A DNA stretch of 64,000 nt from Ascidiaceihabitans sp029251465 (GCF_042932805.1 NZ_CP170633.1:372001-436000); one strand, 5' to 3'. Counted from the first letter of the stretch, positions 1-9,167 are shown. Notes: a model not told the origin generated them from the letters alone. Made by a program: numbers and translations.

Positions 1-100
1 AAATGCCACGTAACAAGGTTAGCCGTGCGTCGGTGTTTTTGCCCAAAAGATGCCCCTTGATGGGTTGCTATTGTCCCACGAGCCTATCAGGTTCAAGTTT

Positions 101-1189
101 ATGACAGATATACGCGCAGAAGTGTGTTTGCCGAGCATGGATTTGCGCGGCGACATCGGGTTTTTCACCAAGATTTTGGGGATGCGGATGGAAATGATCT
201 ATCCTGCGGATGACCCTTGTGTCGCGGTGTTTTCGGGCCATGGCCTGGCCGTGCGTTTAGATGCCGAGCAAAAGGGCGAACCGGGGCAGATCAACATTCG
301 CTGCGCAGCACCTGACACTTTTGCTGATGACGCACGTGATTTGACTTCGCCCGGCGGCACAAAAATCGGCATCACCGAATTGAATCCGCCGCTGTTGATG
401 CCGCAGACAGCGCATTCGTTTGTCGTGCGACGCCTTGCGGATCAGGCCCCTTGGGTCATTGGCCGCGCAGGCATGCATTACCGCGATTTGATCCCTGACC
501 GTTTGGGCGGCTCGATCATCGCCAGCCACATTCGTATCCCTGACGGCGGCCCGGTGCCGGACATGGTGCATTACCACACCGTCGGGTTTCAACTGATTTT
601 CTGCTACCGGGGCTGGGTCGATCTGGTCTACGAGGACCAAGGCGAACCGTTCCGCCTGCACGCCGGCAATTGCGTGATCCAACCCCCCGAAATCCGCCAC
701 CGTGTGCTGTTTGCCTCTGACAATATCGAGGTCATCGAAATTGGCGTGCCTGCGGAACACGTCACCACGATTGATCACGACATGGAATTGCCAAACGGGC
801 CGGCGAACCCATCGCGCGACTTTAGCGGGCAACGCTTTGTACACCACAAGGCTGATCAGGCAACGTGGGCCCCGTTTCGGGTTCCGGGCTATCAAAGCCG
901 CGACACGACGATTGCCGCGCACACCAATGATGTGGCGGGCGTGCATGTTATCCGCGCAGGCGCCGGTGCCCCCGATTGGACCAAACACACCACGGATATT
1001 CTGTTCACTTTTGTGATGGACGGCACCATGACGCTAGAGGGGGAAGGGCGCGATCCTTATCCCCTTGAGCCCGGCGACGCGTTTGTTATTCCACCCGACA
1101 TGAAGACGCGCTATGCTGACCCTTCGCCAGATTTGGAACTGCTCGAGGTGTCACTGCCCGCAGCGTTTAAAACGGTGATCGGGGCCTAG
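101..1189 (+). CDS. VOC-like / bicupin domain protein
   Basis: A protein of about 362 residues. The first ~120 residues resemble a glyoxalase/VOC half-module (a FFTKILGM stretch, then a short beta-rich segment). Two cupin barrels follow. The first, at about residues 160-235, carries HYHTVGFQLIFCYRGW and then PPEIRHRV, the usual G-x-H-x-H / H pattern of a metal-binding cupin. The second, at about 290-350, carries TFVMDGTMTLEGEG and LEPGDAFVIPP. I chose the ATG at 101 over the upstream ATG at 50 because the extra 17 residues look non-conserved. It lies 26 bp before the nucleoside salvage operon on the same strand, so it may be co-transcribed. The substrate is unknown; a small-molecule dioxygenase or isomerase is possible, as is a binding protein. 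Confidence 0.75.
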   Translation: MTDIRAEVCLPSMDLRGDIGFFTKILGMRMEMIYPADDPCVAVFSGHGLAVRLDAEQKGEPGQINIRCAAPDTFADDARDLTSPGGTKIGITELNPPLLMPQTAHSFVVRRLADQAPWVIGRAGMHYRDLIPDRLGGSIIASHIRIPDGGPVPDMVHYHTVGFQLIFCYRGWVDLVYEDQGEPFRLHAGNCVIQPPEIRHRVLFASDNIEVIEIGVPAEHVTTIDHDMELPNGPANPSRDFSGQRFVHHKADQATWAPFRVPGYQSRDTTIAAHTNDVAGVHVIRAGAGAPDWTKHTTDILFTFVMDGTMTLEGEGRDPYPLEPGDAFVIPPDMKTRYADPSPDLELLEVSLPAAFKTVIGA

Positions 1190-1215
1190 CGCCTGCGCAG
1201 TATTTGGGGGCGAGT

Positions 1216-1614
1216 ATGTCATTAAAAAAAGCGGCGTTTGCGGTGCGTGACAACGCTTATGCGCCTTATTCGAAATTCCACGTCGGGGCCGCTATTCGCG
1301 CAGAATCAGGCGCTGTCTACGTCGGCTGCAATGTCGAAAATGCAGCCTACCCCGAGGGAACCTGCGCCGAAGCGGGGGCCATTGCCGCAATGATCGCCGC
1401 AGGTGAAACCCGCCTGAGCGAAGTCTACGTGGCGGCTGGTGGATCAAAACTGATCACGCCGTGCGGCGGGTGTCGTCAGAAGCTTGCGGAATTTGCCGAC
1501 GGCGACGTGCTTGTGCACATGGCGACGATCAGTGGACTAGAAAGCACGATGCGCATGGATGCGTTGTTGCCGGGGGCCTTTGGTGCCGGACATATGGAAG
1601 ATACCCCAGAATGA
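1216..1614 (+). CDS. cdd: Cytidine deaminase
   Basis: Converts cytidine and deoxycytidine to uridine and deoxyuridine in the cytoplasm; first step of the salvage operon. The 132-residue protein has the complete zinc site: Cys50-Ala-Glu52 (CAEAGAIAA) and Pro-Cys83-Gly-Gly-Cys86 (TPCGGCRQK), plus the CNVENAAYPEGT substrate segment. Length fits the homotetrameric small class. An in-frame TTG at 1204 exists, but ATG 1216 is preferred because GGGGGCGAG lies just upstream. The stop overlaps the start of deoA by four bases (ATGA), so translation is probably coupled. Confidence 0.96.
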   Translation: MSLKKAAFAVRDNAYAPYSKFHVGAAIRAESGAVYVGCNVENAAYPEGTCAEAGAIAAMIAAGETRLSEVYVAAGGSKLITPCGGCRQKLAEFADGDVLVHMATISGLESTMRMDALLPGAFGAGHMEDTPE

Positions 1615-2924
1615 GTGAGATCACCGCCCAAGCCATCATTGCAAAACTGCGCCAGCGCCAAACGCCGGGTCGTGAAGAATTGGCATGGTTTGCGCAAGGG
1701 CTGGCTGACCACACCGTCAGCGATGCGCAGGCCGGTGCCTTTGCCATGGCTGTGTGCCTGAACGGGTTGGGCGATGTGGGCCGTGTTGCGTTGACCATGG
1801 CAATGCGCGACAGCGGCACGGTGCTGAAATGGGACTTGGCGGGGCCGGTTCTGGACAAACATTCAACGGGCGGTGTTGGCGATTGCGTCAGCTTGATTTT
1901 GGCACCTGCGTTGGCGGCCTGCGGTGCGTTTGTGCCAATGATTTCGGGACGCGGTTTGGGTCACACGGGCGGAACGCTTGATAAACTCGACGCGATCCCT
2001 GGCGTATCGACGCACCTAAGCGCGGACCGGTTTGCCGAAGTTGTGCGCACGACAGGTTGCGCGATTGTTGGGGCCACGGGTGACATCGCCCCGGCAGACA
2101 AACGGCTTTACGCGGTGCGCGACGTGACCGCGACAGTGGAAAGCATGGATCTGATCACGGCCTCGATCTTGTCCAAGAAATTGGCGGGCGGGCTTGATGG
2201 TCTGGTGCTGGACGTAAAAGTCGGCAGCGGCGCGTTTATGAAAGACCTCAAGGCCGCGCAGGCGTTGGCCGAGGCGCTGACCAAAACCGCAAATGCTGCG
2301 GGTTGCCGCACAACGGCGATCATCAGTGACATGAACCAACCCTTGGCACCATCGCTCGGCAATGCGTTGGAAGTGGCCGAAGTCATGCGCGTCCTGACCT
2401 CGTCGCCCAAAGGGCCCCTGGTCGACATTTGCGCGGCATTGGGCGGTGTTCTGCTGGCAAATGGCGGCTTGGCGGATGACGTGCAAGCGGGGGCAAATGC
2501 GATCGTCGCCGCGATCCGCGATGGCCGCGCGGCTGAGCGGTTTGGCAAGATGATTGCGGCGATGGGCGGCCCTGTGCAGTTCACCGAAAACTGGTCACGT
2601 TTCTTGCCAGAGGCCACCGTCATTCGCGAAGTGACGGCGACCCAATCGGGCTACGTTACCGCAATTGATGGCGAGGCCTTGGGGCTGGCGGTTGTGGCAA
2701 TGGGCGGCGGGCGTCGTGTCGAAACGGACCGGATCAATCCTGCGGTCGGGTTTTCGGATGTGGTGCGATTGGGGGCCAAAGTCACCAAGGGGCAACCATT
2801 GGGCGTGGTCCACGCAGGGCGCCCCGATCGCGCAGATCAAGCCGAAGCCGCTTTGCGCCGCGCGATCAAAATCGGGCCCTCGGTGCCGATGATCCCGGAT
2901 TTGATTGTCGAAAGGATCGGGTAA
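1611..2924 (+). CDS. deoA: Thymidine phosphorylase
   Basis: Phosphorolysis of thymidine or deoxyuridine to the free base and 2-deoxyribose 1-phosphate. The 437-residue protein shows the phosphate-binding KHSTGGVGDCVSL signature near residues 83-95, an N-terminal helical domain (QAIIAKLRQRQTPGREE), the SKKLAGGLDGLVLDVKVGSGAFM central segment in two adjoining parts, and the C-terminal barrel-sandwich portion (GGGRRVETDRINPAVGF). The start at 1611 gives an ATGA overlap with cdd; an upstream start inside cdd is rejected because it would read the deaminase gene in another frame. The stop overlaps the deoB start by one base. Confidence 0.96.
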   Translation: MSEITAQAIIAKLRQRQTPGREELAWFAQGLADHTVSDAQAGAFAMAVCLNGLGDVGRVALTMAMRDSGTVLKWDLAGPVLDKHSTGGVGDCVSLILAPALAACGAFVPMISGRGLGHTGGTLDKLDAIPGVSTHLSADRFAEVVRTTGCAIVGATGDIAPADKRLYAVRDVTATVESMDLITASILSKKLAGGLDGLVLDVKVGSGAFMKDLKAAQALAEALTKTANAAGCRTTAIISDMNQPLAPSLGNALEVAEVMRVLTSSPKGPLVDICAALGGVLLANGGLADDVQAGANAIVAAIRDGRAAERFGKMIAAMGGPVQFTENWSRFLPEATVIREVTATQSGYVTAIDGEALGLAVVAMGGGRRVETDRINPAVGFSDVVRLGAKVTKGQPLGVVHAGRPDRADQAEAALRRAIKIGPSVPMIPDLIVERIG

Positions 2925-4114
2925 TGCCTGACCCAAAAGCGCGCGCGTTTCTGGTGGTTATGGATTCTGTCGGGATCGGCGGTGCGCCCGATGCAGACGC
3001 CTATTTCAATGGTGATTTGCCTGATGTTGGGGCCAACACGTTGGGCCATATTGCGCAGGCTTGCACCGCGGGGCGCGCCGAACAGGGTCGCAGCGGGCCA
3101 TTGAATATCCCGAACCTGACTCGCTTGGGAATTTTCGCCGCAGAGGCGCTGGCCAATGATCGAGCGGTAGATTTAGAGGGTAGTTGGGGCGCTGCAACCG
3201 AAGTGTCAAAGGGCAAAGATACCCCGTCCGGCCACTGGGAACTTGCCGGTTTGCCGGTGCCTTGGGATTGGCACTATTTTCCAGATGCGACCCCCGCATT
3301 TCCCGACCACGTTACGCAGGCTGTCTGTGACGCGGCGGGTGTGGACGGGATTTTGGGCAACTGCCACGGGTCGGGCACCGATATATTGGTGCGGTTTGGA
3401 GCAGAGCATTTGGAAACCGGATTTCCGATTTGTTATACCTCGGCGGACAGCGTGTTTCAGATCGCAGCGCATGAGGATGCGTTTGGTTTAGACCGGTTGC
3501 TGGATCTTTGCGCCGCTGTCGCGCCTGTGTTGCACGACATGAAAGTGGGCCGCGTCATCGCGCGTCCGTTTGTTGGCACGCAAGGCGCGTTTGAACGGAC
3601 CGGCAATCGCCGCGACTATGCAATCATGCCGCCAGCACCCGTGCTGAGCAATTGGGTGCAAAACGCGGGCCACCACGTCTATGGCATTGGCAAGATTGGC
3701 GATATTTTCACGATGCAAGGCTTTGACGAGGTGCGCAAAGGTGCGGACGCGACCTTGATGGGGCATCTGTCGGATTTGGTTGCTGATGCCGTCGACGGCA
3801 GCCTGACCTTTGCAAATTTTGTCGAATTCGACAGTCTGTTTGGCCATCGCCGCGATGTGTCGGGTTATGCGCGCCATCTGGAATGGTTCGATGCCGAAAT
3901 CGGCAAAATCATCGCGCAAATGCGCCCAAGCGACATCATGGCTCTGACCGCTGATCACGGCAACGATCCGACGTGGGCTGGCACTGACCACACCCGCGAA
4001 CGGGTGCCAGTTTTGGTGGCGGGGGGCGCGCTGCAAAATTTGGGTCACATCGGATTTGTCGATGTGGCAAAATTGATCGCCACGCATTTGGGTGTGACAC
4101 CTCAAATCAAATAA
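2924..4114 (+). CDS. deoB: Phosphopentomutase
   Basis: Interconverts (deoxy)ribose 1-phosphate and 5-phosphate, taking the DeoA product into central metabolism. The 396-residue protein belongs to the alkaline phosphatase superfamily: N-terminal metal site VVMDSVGIGGAPDADAY, a cap domain in the middle, and the C-terminal metal ligands in LTADHGNDPTWAGTDHTRE. Length matches the bacterial family. It overlaps deoA by one base. No deoC (deoxyribose-phosphate aldolase) is seen in the window, so completion of deoxyribose breakdown must be encoded elsewhere. Confidence 0.96.
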   Translation: MPDPKARAFLVVMDSVGIGGAPDADAYFNGDLPDVGANTLGHIAQACTAGRAEQGRSGPLNIPNLTRLGIFAAEALANDRAVDLEGSWGAATEVSKGKDTPSGHWELAGLPVPWDWHYFPDATPAFPDHVTQAVCDAAGVDGILGNCHGSGTDILVRFGAEHLETGFPICYTSADSVFQIAAHEDAFGLDRLLDLCAAVAPVLHDMKVGRVIARPFVGTQGAFERTGNRRDYAIMPPAPVLSNWVQNAGHHVYGIGKIGDIFTMQGFDEVRKGADATLMGHLSDLVADAVDGSLTFANFVEFDSLFGHRRDVSGYARHLEWFDAEIGKIIAQMRPSDIMALTADHGNDPTWAGTDHTRERVPVLVAGGALQNLGHIGFVDVAKLIATHLGVTPQIK

Positions 4115-4180
4115 AAGCGCGGTTCGTCGTTGTGTGTCCGCGTGCCTCTTGGCACAAAGGGGCAAACAAGGAGTCGCACT

Positions 4181-4813
4181 ATGTCCGAGCATTTGAACGT
4201 CGTTGATCACCCGTTGGTGCAACACAAACTGACCATCATGCGGGACAAGGACACGCCAACAGCGGTCTTTCGCCAGTTATTGCGTGAGATTTCGCAACTG
4301 CTGGCCTATGAGGTCACGCGCGGGTTGCCCATGACCACCAAACGTATCGAAACGCCGATGCAGGAAATGGATGCACCGACGTTAGACGGCAAAAAGCTGG
4401 CGTTGATTTCGATTTTGCGCGCGGGCAACGGTCTGCTGGACGGGGTGCTTGAACTGATCCCGTCTGCGCGGGTTGGTTTTGTGGGGCTTTACCGTGACGA
4501 AGAAACGCTAAAACCGGTTGAATACTACTTTAAGGTCCCGGAAAGCATCGAAGATCGTCTGGTCATTGCCGTGGATCCGATGCTTGCCACAGGCAACAGT
4601 TCGGTCGCCGCGATTGACCGTCTAAAAGAGGCGGGGGCCACCAACATCCGGTTCTTGTGCTTGCTAGCTGCCCCTGAGGGAATCGCGCGCATGAAAGAGG
4701 CGCATCCCGATGTGCCGATCGTGACCGCTTCGGTTGATGAAAAGCTGAACGAAGTCGGCTACATCGTACCGGGTTTGGGCGATGCGGGCGACCGGATGTT
4801 CGGGACCAAGTAA
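4181..4813 (+). CDS. upp: Uracil phosphoribosyltransferase
   Basis: Uracil + PRPP to UMP + pyrophosphate, the last salvage step of this operon. The 210-residue protein has the ISILRAGNGLLDGV segment and the PRPP loop VAVDPMLATGNS, followed by the C-terminal uracil-binding region (GYIVPGLGDAGDRMFGT). The start is set by ATG 4181 with an AAGGAG ribosome-binding site at 4169-4173; the ORF opens further upstream but without such a site. A small GTGCC-TCTT-GGCAC stem at 4142-4155 lies between deoB and upp and has no T run. Confidence 0.97.
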   Translation: MSEHLNVVDHPLVQHKLTIMRDKDTPTAVFRQLLREISQLLAYEVTRGLPMTTKRIETPMQEMDAPTLDGKKLALISILRAGNGLLDGVLELIPSARVGFVGLYRDEETLKPVEYYFKVPESIEDRLVIAVDPMLATGNSSVAAIDRLKEAGATNIRFLCLLAAPEGIARMKEAHPDVPIVTASVDEKLNEVGYIVPGLGDAGDRMFGTK

Positions 4814-4894
4814 AATAAGGCAAAATTGTGTCTGTGTTCTAGACTCCGCGGGCGTCCTGCGTCATTGTCACCCCTGTATCTTGTGGGGGCGTAG

Positions 4895-6268
4895 ATGAAA
4901 ATTACTAGAGTTATCGCTTTGGCTGTTATTGCCGCATCGACGGGTGTTGCGGCACTTCATGCGCAAAGCCTGCGAAATGCGAGCCAACCGGCTGAATTTC
5001 CACCTGCCAGCTACAAAAGCACGCAGTATGTCGATAGCCGTGGCTGCGTGTTTGTCCGCGCGGGAATCAGCGGCAACATCACGTGGGTGCCGCGTGTCAC
5101 ACGGTCGCGCAATCAGATTTGTAATCAGCAACCATCTTTGACGACACGTACGGCCACAGCCGCTCCGGCCCCTGCGGCCAAAGCGCCGGTTCAAATCACG
5201 ATCGATCCGACGCCCAAGGCAACTGCTGCGGCCAAACCAAAAGTGCGCAAGCCAGTTGCTGTTGCGGCGGCCAAACCAGCAGTTGTGCGCAAACCAATCA
5301 TTCGCCGCACACCCGTGCGCAAAGTGCCTGCCAAGGTTGTCGTTGCAAAGCCAGTCCAGATCGCGCCAGCCGCGCAAGTGGTTCAGCCGAAACCAGTGGT
5401 GCGCAAAACAACGACCCCGACTGTGCGCCGCCAAACTGCTTGCGCCGGTGCGTCTGCGGTTAGTCAGCTTTACTTGACAGGTAAAAATGTACGCTGCGGC
5501 CCGCAGACCCAAGCGATCTCGACAGGTCGTCGCGCTGTACCGGTACAGCAAACCGCGCGTCGTGTGGCATCGGCCCAGACCTATAACGGCAATGCGCAAG
5601 GCAACCAGATTAACGGGGCAACCCGTGTCGTGCCAAAACATGTTTTGATACAACGCCAAAACACGCAAAACCTGCCCGTGCCAAAAGGCTACCGCAGAGT
5701 TTGGGACGATGACCGTTTGAACCCGAACCGGGCCGAGCAATCGCTGGCTGGCCAGGCAGCCACCAAACTGATCTGGACCAGCACCGTGCCACGGCGCTTG
5801 ATAAATCAATCCAGCGGGCGTGATGTGACGGCAACTGTGCCGTTGGTTTACCCGTATCTAGATGTGGCGACCCAGACCCGCGATCTGGGGGTTGTGTCGA
5901 TTGTGCGCCGTGATGGCCAAGTTCTGAAACGCATTCAGCGAAATTCAGCACGCACCAACACCACTGTGCGCCAGCCTACGTTGTCCAGCCGTTCGGTGCC
6001 TAAACCCGCACCCAAAGCGGCAGTCCGCGCAACGCCCAAAGCAACAGCTGCGCAAGTCATCCAGGTTGGTACCTACGGGTCACAATCCAACGCGCAAACT
6101 GTCGCCAAAAAGTTGCAGCGCATGGGGTTGCCGGTGCGGATCGGTAAATACACGCGCGGTGCGCAAACCTATCGCATGGTCTTGGTTGGTCCGTTTGGAC
6201 GTGACGCAGCCCAGCAGCTAAGTGCTGTACGCCGTGCCGGATATTCGGACGCATTCCTGCGCAACTAA
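4895..6268 (+). CDS. Exported SPOR-domain protein
   Basis: A 457-residue secreted or periplasmic protein. Residues 1-24 form a signal peptide (positively charged start, hydrophobic core, LHA cleavage region). A small Cys-containing module follows (DSRGCVFVRAGISGNITWVP), then a long low-complexity linker rich in Ala, Lys, Pro and Val at about residues 85-175, with recurring AKP and VRKP units. The C-terminal ~75 residues are a SPOR domain (VIQVGTYGSQSNAQTVAKKL to GPFGRDAAQQLSAVRRAGY), which in known proteins binds denuded septal peptidoglycan. A role at the division site or in the cell wall is inferred from this domain; the middle region is unrecognised. Confidence 0.85.
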   Translation: MKITRVIALAVIAASTGVAALHAQSLRNASQPAEFPPASYKSTQYVDSRGCVFVRAGISGNITWVPRVTRSRNQICNQQPSLTTRTATAAPAPAAKAPVQITIDPTPKATAAAKPKVRKPVAVAAAKPAVVRKPIIRRTPVRKVPAKVVVAKPVQIAPAAQVVQPKPVVRKTTTPTVRRQTACAGASAVSQLYLTGKNVRCGPQTQAISTGRRAVPVQQTARRVASAQTYNGNAQGNQINGATRVVPKHVLIQRQNTQNLPVPKGYRRVWDDDRLNPNRAEQSLAGQAATKLIWTSTVPRRLINQSSGRDVTATVPLVYPYLDVATQTRDLGVVSIVRRDGQVLKRIQRNSARTNTTVRQPTLSSRSVPKPAPKAAVRATPKATAAQVIQVGTYGSQSNAQTVAKKLQRMGLPVRIGKYTRGAQTYRMVLVGPFGRDAAQQLSAVRRAGYSDAFLRN

Positions 6269-6289
6269 GTTTGGTCTGACGTAATTCTG

Positions 6290-6320
6290 AACGGGCGTGC
6301 TGTCGTGGCGCGCCCGTTTT
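6290..6320. terminator. Rho-independent terminator between convergent genes
   Basis: ACGGGCG at 6291-6297 pairs with CGCCCGT at 6311-6317, extended by flanking A/T pairs and followed by TTTT on the plus strand. It sits between the SPOR gene (rightward) and the leftward M48-like gene, so it can end the SPOR transcript and perhaps both. Confidence 0.75.
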
Positions 6321-6323
6321 GCG

Positions 6324-7337
6324 TTACCCGCCGCAGATCGCTTGTAGGCGCAGCCAGTCAGCGTCGCGCAGCAGCGGGCGGCTGTCTTCAGGCTTGATCG
6401 GGTCAGCCTCAATCAGGCCAACGGTCAATTCACCGGTCACATCAACGGCAAGCGCATAGGGCGTGCTGCGAATATTTGCGGCCTCGAATGCAGACAGCAG
6501 GCTTTCGTCCGCCACGGCAGGGCGGGCTTGCGTCAACACGGCCTCTGCGTAATCATCCAAAGCGGTCGAGGGTAAATTCCCGGTCGTCAGCAAGGTAAAG
6601 CTGGCGCGCAGACCGGCATGATCCAGCAGCGCCTCAAGCGGATCGCGGTCTGCGGCGCGCTGCATTTCTGCAAGGATGTAACCCGCTGCAACATCAGGTT
6701 CCTCAAAGTCTTCGACCAGCGCCTTGTTCAGAATAACCGTGCCGCCGGGCAAGCTCAGGCTGTCGCGCACACCGCTGCGCAAGATCACGACGTCCGGCGC
6801 GCTGGTGCGCAGTGCGAGCATTTTGAGGGCCGGTGCGGCGTTGGGCTTGCGGCACGGTTTGCCGGCGACCCGTTCAATGCGGGCCAGAAGGCTATCGCCG
6901 ATTTTGGCGCGGGTGACGTCTGGAACAACACCCAACGTGTGATTTTGTAAGGCATCCGGCAGCCACAACACCAAGGCGGCCAGCACTGAGCCGACCGAAA
7001 CAACCAGGCCCACGGATCGCAATCGACCGGGACGCGGGCGTGATTTCAGAACCGCACGGCGCAGCGTCTCGATGGCGTCGATCATTTCGGATTCAGCATC
7101 GAGCAGCTCCAGTGTCTCGCTCGGATCGCCGTCAGGGTTAAACACGGCGGGATGGTTTGAACTGCCTTGCCGCTCGACTGCGGCCAGCGACCAATGGGTG
7201 ATTGCTTGGTCGTTCATATCGCTGATCACAAGTGTGGCGTCCCCGATGGACACAACCACCTCGCGGCGCTGGTCACTGGGGGTTTGACGCCAAAGACCGG
7301 TCGCTTCGAGCCGGTCATATTTGGTAAGGGCGGTCAT
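6324..7337 (-). CDS. Membrane protein with degenerate M48-like peptidase domain
   Basis: A 337-residue protein with a cytoplasmic N-terminal ~100 residues (a beta-rich VVVSIGDATLVISD module), one transmembrane helix at about residues 108-127 (GLVVSVGSVLAALVLWLP) and a large C-terminal domain. The segment LPGGTVILNKALVEDF followed by YILAEMQRAADRDPLEALL aligns by eye with the M48 pattern in which LPGG-x-I-x-x-x-x-G-L precedes HExxH-x-x-x-x-HP. Here HExxH reads AEMQRA, so zinc ligands are missing. This suggests an inactive scaffold or regulatory relative. I chose the ATG at 7337 because the upstream residues look like intergenic read-through. Function unknown. Confidence 0.6.
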   Translation of the reverse strand: MTALTKYDRLEATGLWRQTPSDQRREVVVSIGDATLVISDMNDQAITHWSLAAVERQGSSNHPAVFNPDGDPSETLELLDAESEMIDAIETLRRAVLKSRPRPGRLRSVGLVVSVGSVLAALVLWLPDALQNHTLGVVPDVTRAKIGDSLLARIERVAGKPCRKPNAAPALKMLALRTSAPDVVILRSGVRDSLSLPGGTVILNKALVEDFEEPDVAAGYILAEMQRAADRDPLEALLDHAGLRASFTLLTTGNLPSTALDDYAEAVLTQARPAVADESLLSAFEAANIRSTPYALAVDVTGELTVGLIEADPIKPEDSRPLLRDADWLRLQAICGG

Positions 7338-7429
7338 TTTTCTGCTCGTGCCGACATTTTGTGCTGCCTTGGTTTTGCACAACTGTAACAGGAGTTAACA
7401 ACACGTCAAAGGGGGCGTGGAGCGTCGTT

Positions 7430-9058
7430 TTAAATGCTGGCCGCCAGTTTGCGCAGTTCGAATTTCTGGATCTTGCCGGTCGAGGTTTTTGGCAACTCCT
7501 GGAACACCACGCGCTTGGGCGCTTTGAAACCGGCAATGGTTTTTCGGGCAAAGGCGATCATGGCGGCCTCGTCTCCGATGCACCCGTCTTTGAGTTCAAT
7601 AAAGGCGCACGGCACTTCGCCCCATTTTTCATCCGGCTTGGCAACAACTGCGGCCAGTGACACGTCCGGGTGGCCCATCAATACGCCTTCGACTTCGACC
7701 GAGCTGATGTTTTCACCGCCTGAGATGATGATGTCTTTGGCCCGGTCCGCGATCTGGATGTAGCCGTCAGGGTGCTGGATCGCGAGGTCTTCGGAATGGA
7801 AATAGCCGCCCTTGAACACCTTGGCGGTGGCCTCAGGATTTTTTAGATAGCCTTTCATCACCGAGTTGCCGCGCATGACGATTTCGCCTTGGGTGGTGCT
7901 GTCCATCGGGACCTGAACCATGTGATCGTCCATGACTGTGATGTGTTCCATCATCGGAAATGCGACGCCTTGGCGGGCCTTGATCGCGGCCTTTTCTGCT
8001 TGATCCAGTTCGTCCCAATCATCGCCGCGCCAGATGCATTCGGTCACGTGGCCGTAGGTTTCAGTCAGCCCGTACACTTGGGTGACGTTGAACCCCAGCG
8101 CTTCGATTTTGCCCAAAGTTGCAGGGGCAGGGGGCGCGCCTGCGGTAAAGACTTCGACTTGGTGGGTAAAATCGCGACGTTCGCTGTCCGGTGCGTTCAC
8201 GATCATGTTCAGCACGATGGGCGCGCCGCCAAAATGCGTGACGCCTTCGTCTGCAATCGCATCATAGATCGCACCTGCGGTGATGTCGCGGCAGCAAACG
8301 AGCGTGCCGCCAACCAGTGGCATCATCCACGTGTGGTTCCAGCCATTGCAGTGAAACAGCGGCACAATTGCCATGAAAACGGGGTGCAAAACCATGCGCC
8401 AGCTGATCACAGTGCCCATCGTCATCATGTACGCACCGCGGTGGTGATAGACGACGCCTTTGGGGCGACCGGTGGTGCCAGACGTGTAATTCAGCGCGAG
8501 GCTTTCCCATTCGTCCGCCGGCATAACCCATTCGAAACCGGCGTCGCCTGTGGCTAGAAAGTCGTCATAGGTTGTGTGGCGTCCAGTGGCGGGCCAGCCA
8601 TGCGCTGCGTCCGGAACTTCGATGATCAACGGTTTGGGCTCGTCCATTTTTGCGACCGACGCTTCGGCAAGCGCAACGAATTGCGTGTCCGCAAGGATCA
8701 CTTTGGCTTCGCCGTGATCAAAGATGTAGGCGACGGTATCGACGTCCAAACGCGTGTTGATCGTGTTCAAAACAGCTCCGCAGGCAGGTACGCCAAAATG
8801 CGCCTCGGCTTGGGCGGGCAGGTTCGGGATCAGTGTGGCAACAACGTCGCCAGATTTAACGCCAGCGCGCACCAGAGCCGAGGCGAGTTGTGTGCAGCGG
8901 TCGTAGTATTCGCCGTAGCTGACGCGGTGATCGCCGTAGATCACGGCAGTGCGCTGGGCAAAAACATCACGTGCGCGGCGCAAGTGGGAAAGTGGCGTCA
9001 GCGGCACATAGTTTGCGTCACATTTGTCCAAACCAGCTTCATCTGACATCCAGCCCAT
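7430..9058 (-). CDS. AMP-dependent acyl-CoA synthetase
   Basis: Activates a carboxylic acid to its acyl-CoA through an acyl-adenylate. The ~542-residue protein has the P-loop-like LNYTSGTTGRPKGVVYHHRG, the A5 motif GLTETYGHV, the hinge region SEDLAIQHPDGYIQIADRAKD and the C-terminal catalytic lysine in PKTSTGKIQK. By its N-terminus (NYVPLTPLSHLRRA) it resembles the short/medium-chain acyl-activating (AAE) group. The start was moved from ATG 9064 to ATG 9058: GGGAG lies one base before the first ATG but seven bases before the second. Its substrate cannot be told from sequence; proximity to the beta-oxidation block suggests fatty or branched acids. Confidence 0.9.
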   Translation of the reverse strand: MGWMSDEAGLDKCDANYVPLTPLSHLRRARDVFAQRTAVIYGDHRVSYGEYYDRCTQLASALVRAGVKSGDVVATLIPNLPAQAEAHFGVPACGAVLNTINTRLDVDTVAYIFDHGEAKVILADTQFVALAEASVAKMDEPKPLIIEVPDAAHGWPATGRHTTYDDFLATGDAGFEWVMPADEWESLALNYTSGTTGRPKGVVYHHRGAYMMTMGTVISWRMVLHPVFMAIVPLFHCNGWNHTWMMPLVGGTLVCCRDITAGAIYDAIADEGVTHFGGAPIVLNMIVNAPDSERRDFTHQVEVFTAGAPPAPATLGKIEALGFNVTQVYGLTETYGHVTECIWRGDDWDELDQAEKAAIKARQGVAFPMMEHITVMDDHMVQVPMDSTTQGEIVMRGNSVMKGYLKNPEATAKVFKGGYFHSEDLAIQHPDGYIQIADRAKDIIISGGENISSVEVEGVLMGHPDVSLAAVVAKPDEKWGEVPCAFIELKDGCIGDEAAMIAFARKTIAGFKAPKRVVFQELPKTSTGKIQKFELRKLAASI

Positions 9059-9167
9059 CTGCATACTCCCATTTGCAAAAACCTAGAGTTCTTGAATTGC
9101 GCGGAAAACCCGATATTGCAATAGGGACGGTTTCTAATCGGCCCCTAATTAAAAAGAATCCCCCGAC

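Noticed and set aside
257..988. Long minus-strand reading frame opposite the VOC-bicupin gene
   Set aside because: Mirrors the coding frame of a better-supported gene; composition is Arg/His-rich, typical of antisense frames in GC-rich DNA.
3488..4225. Minus-strand frame of 245 codons across deoB and the upp start
   Set aside because: Antisense shadow; no motif and no ribosome-binding site, and deoB/upp are certain.
7889..8557. Plus-strand frame of 222 codons opposite the acyl-CoA synthetase
   Set aside because: Antisense shadow of a gene with all adenylation motifs.
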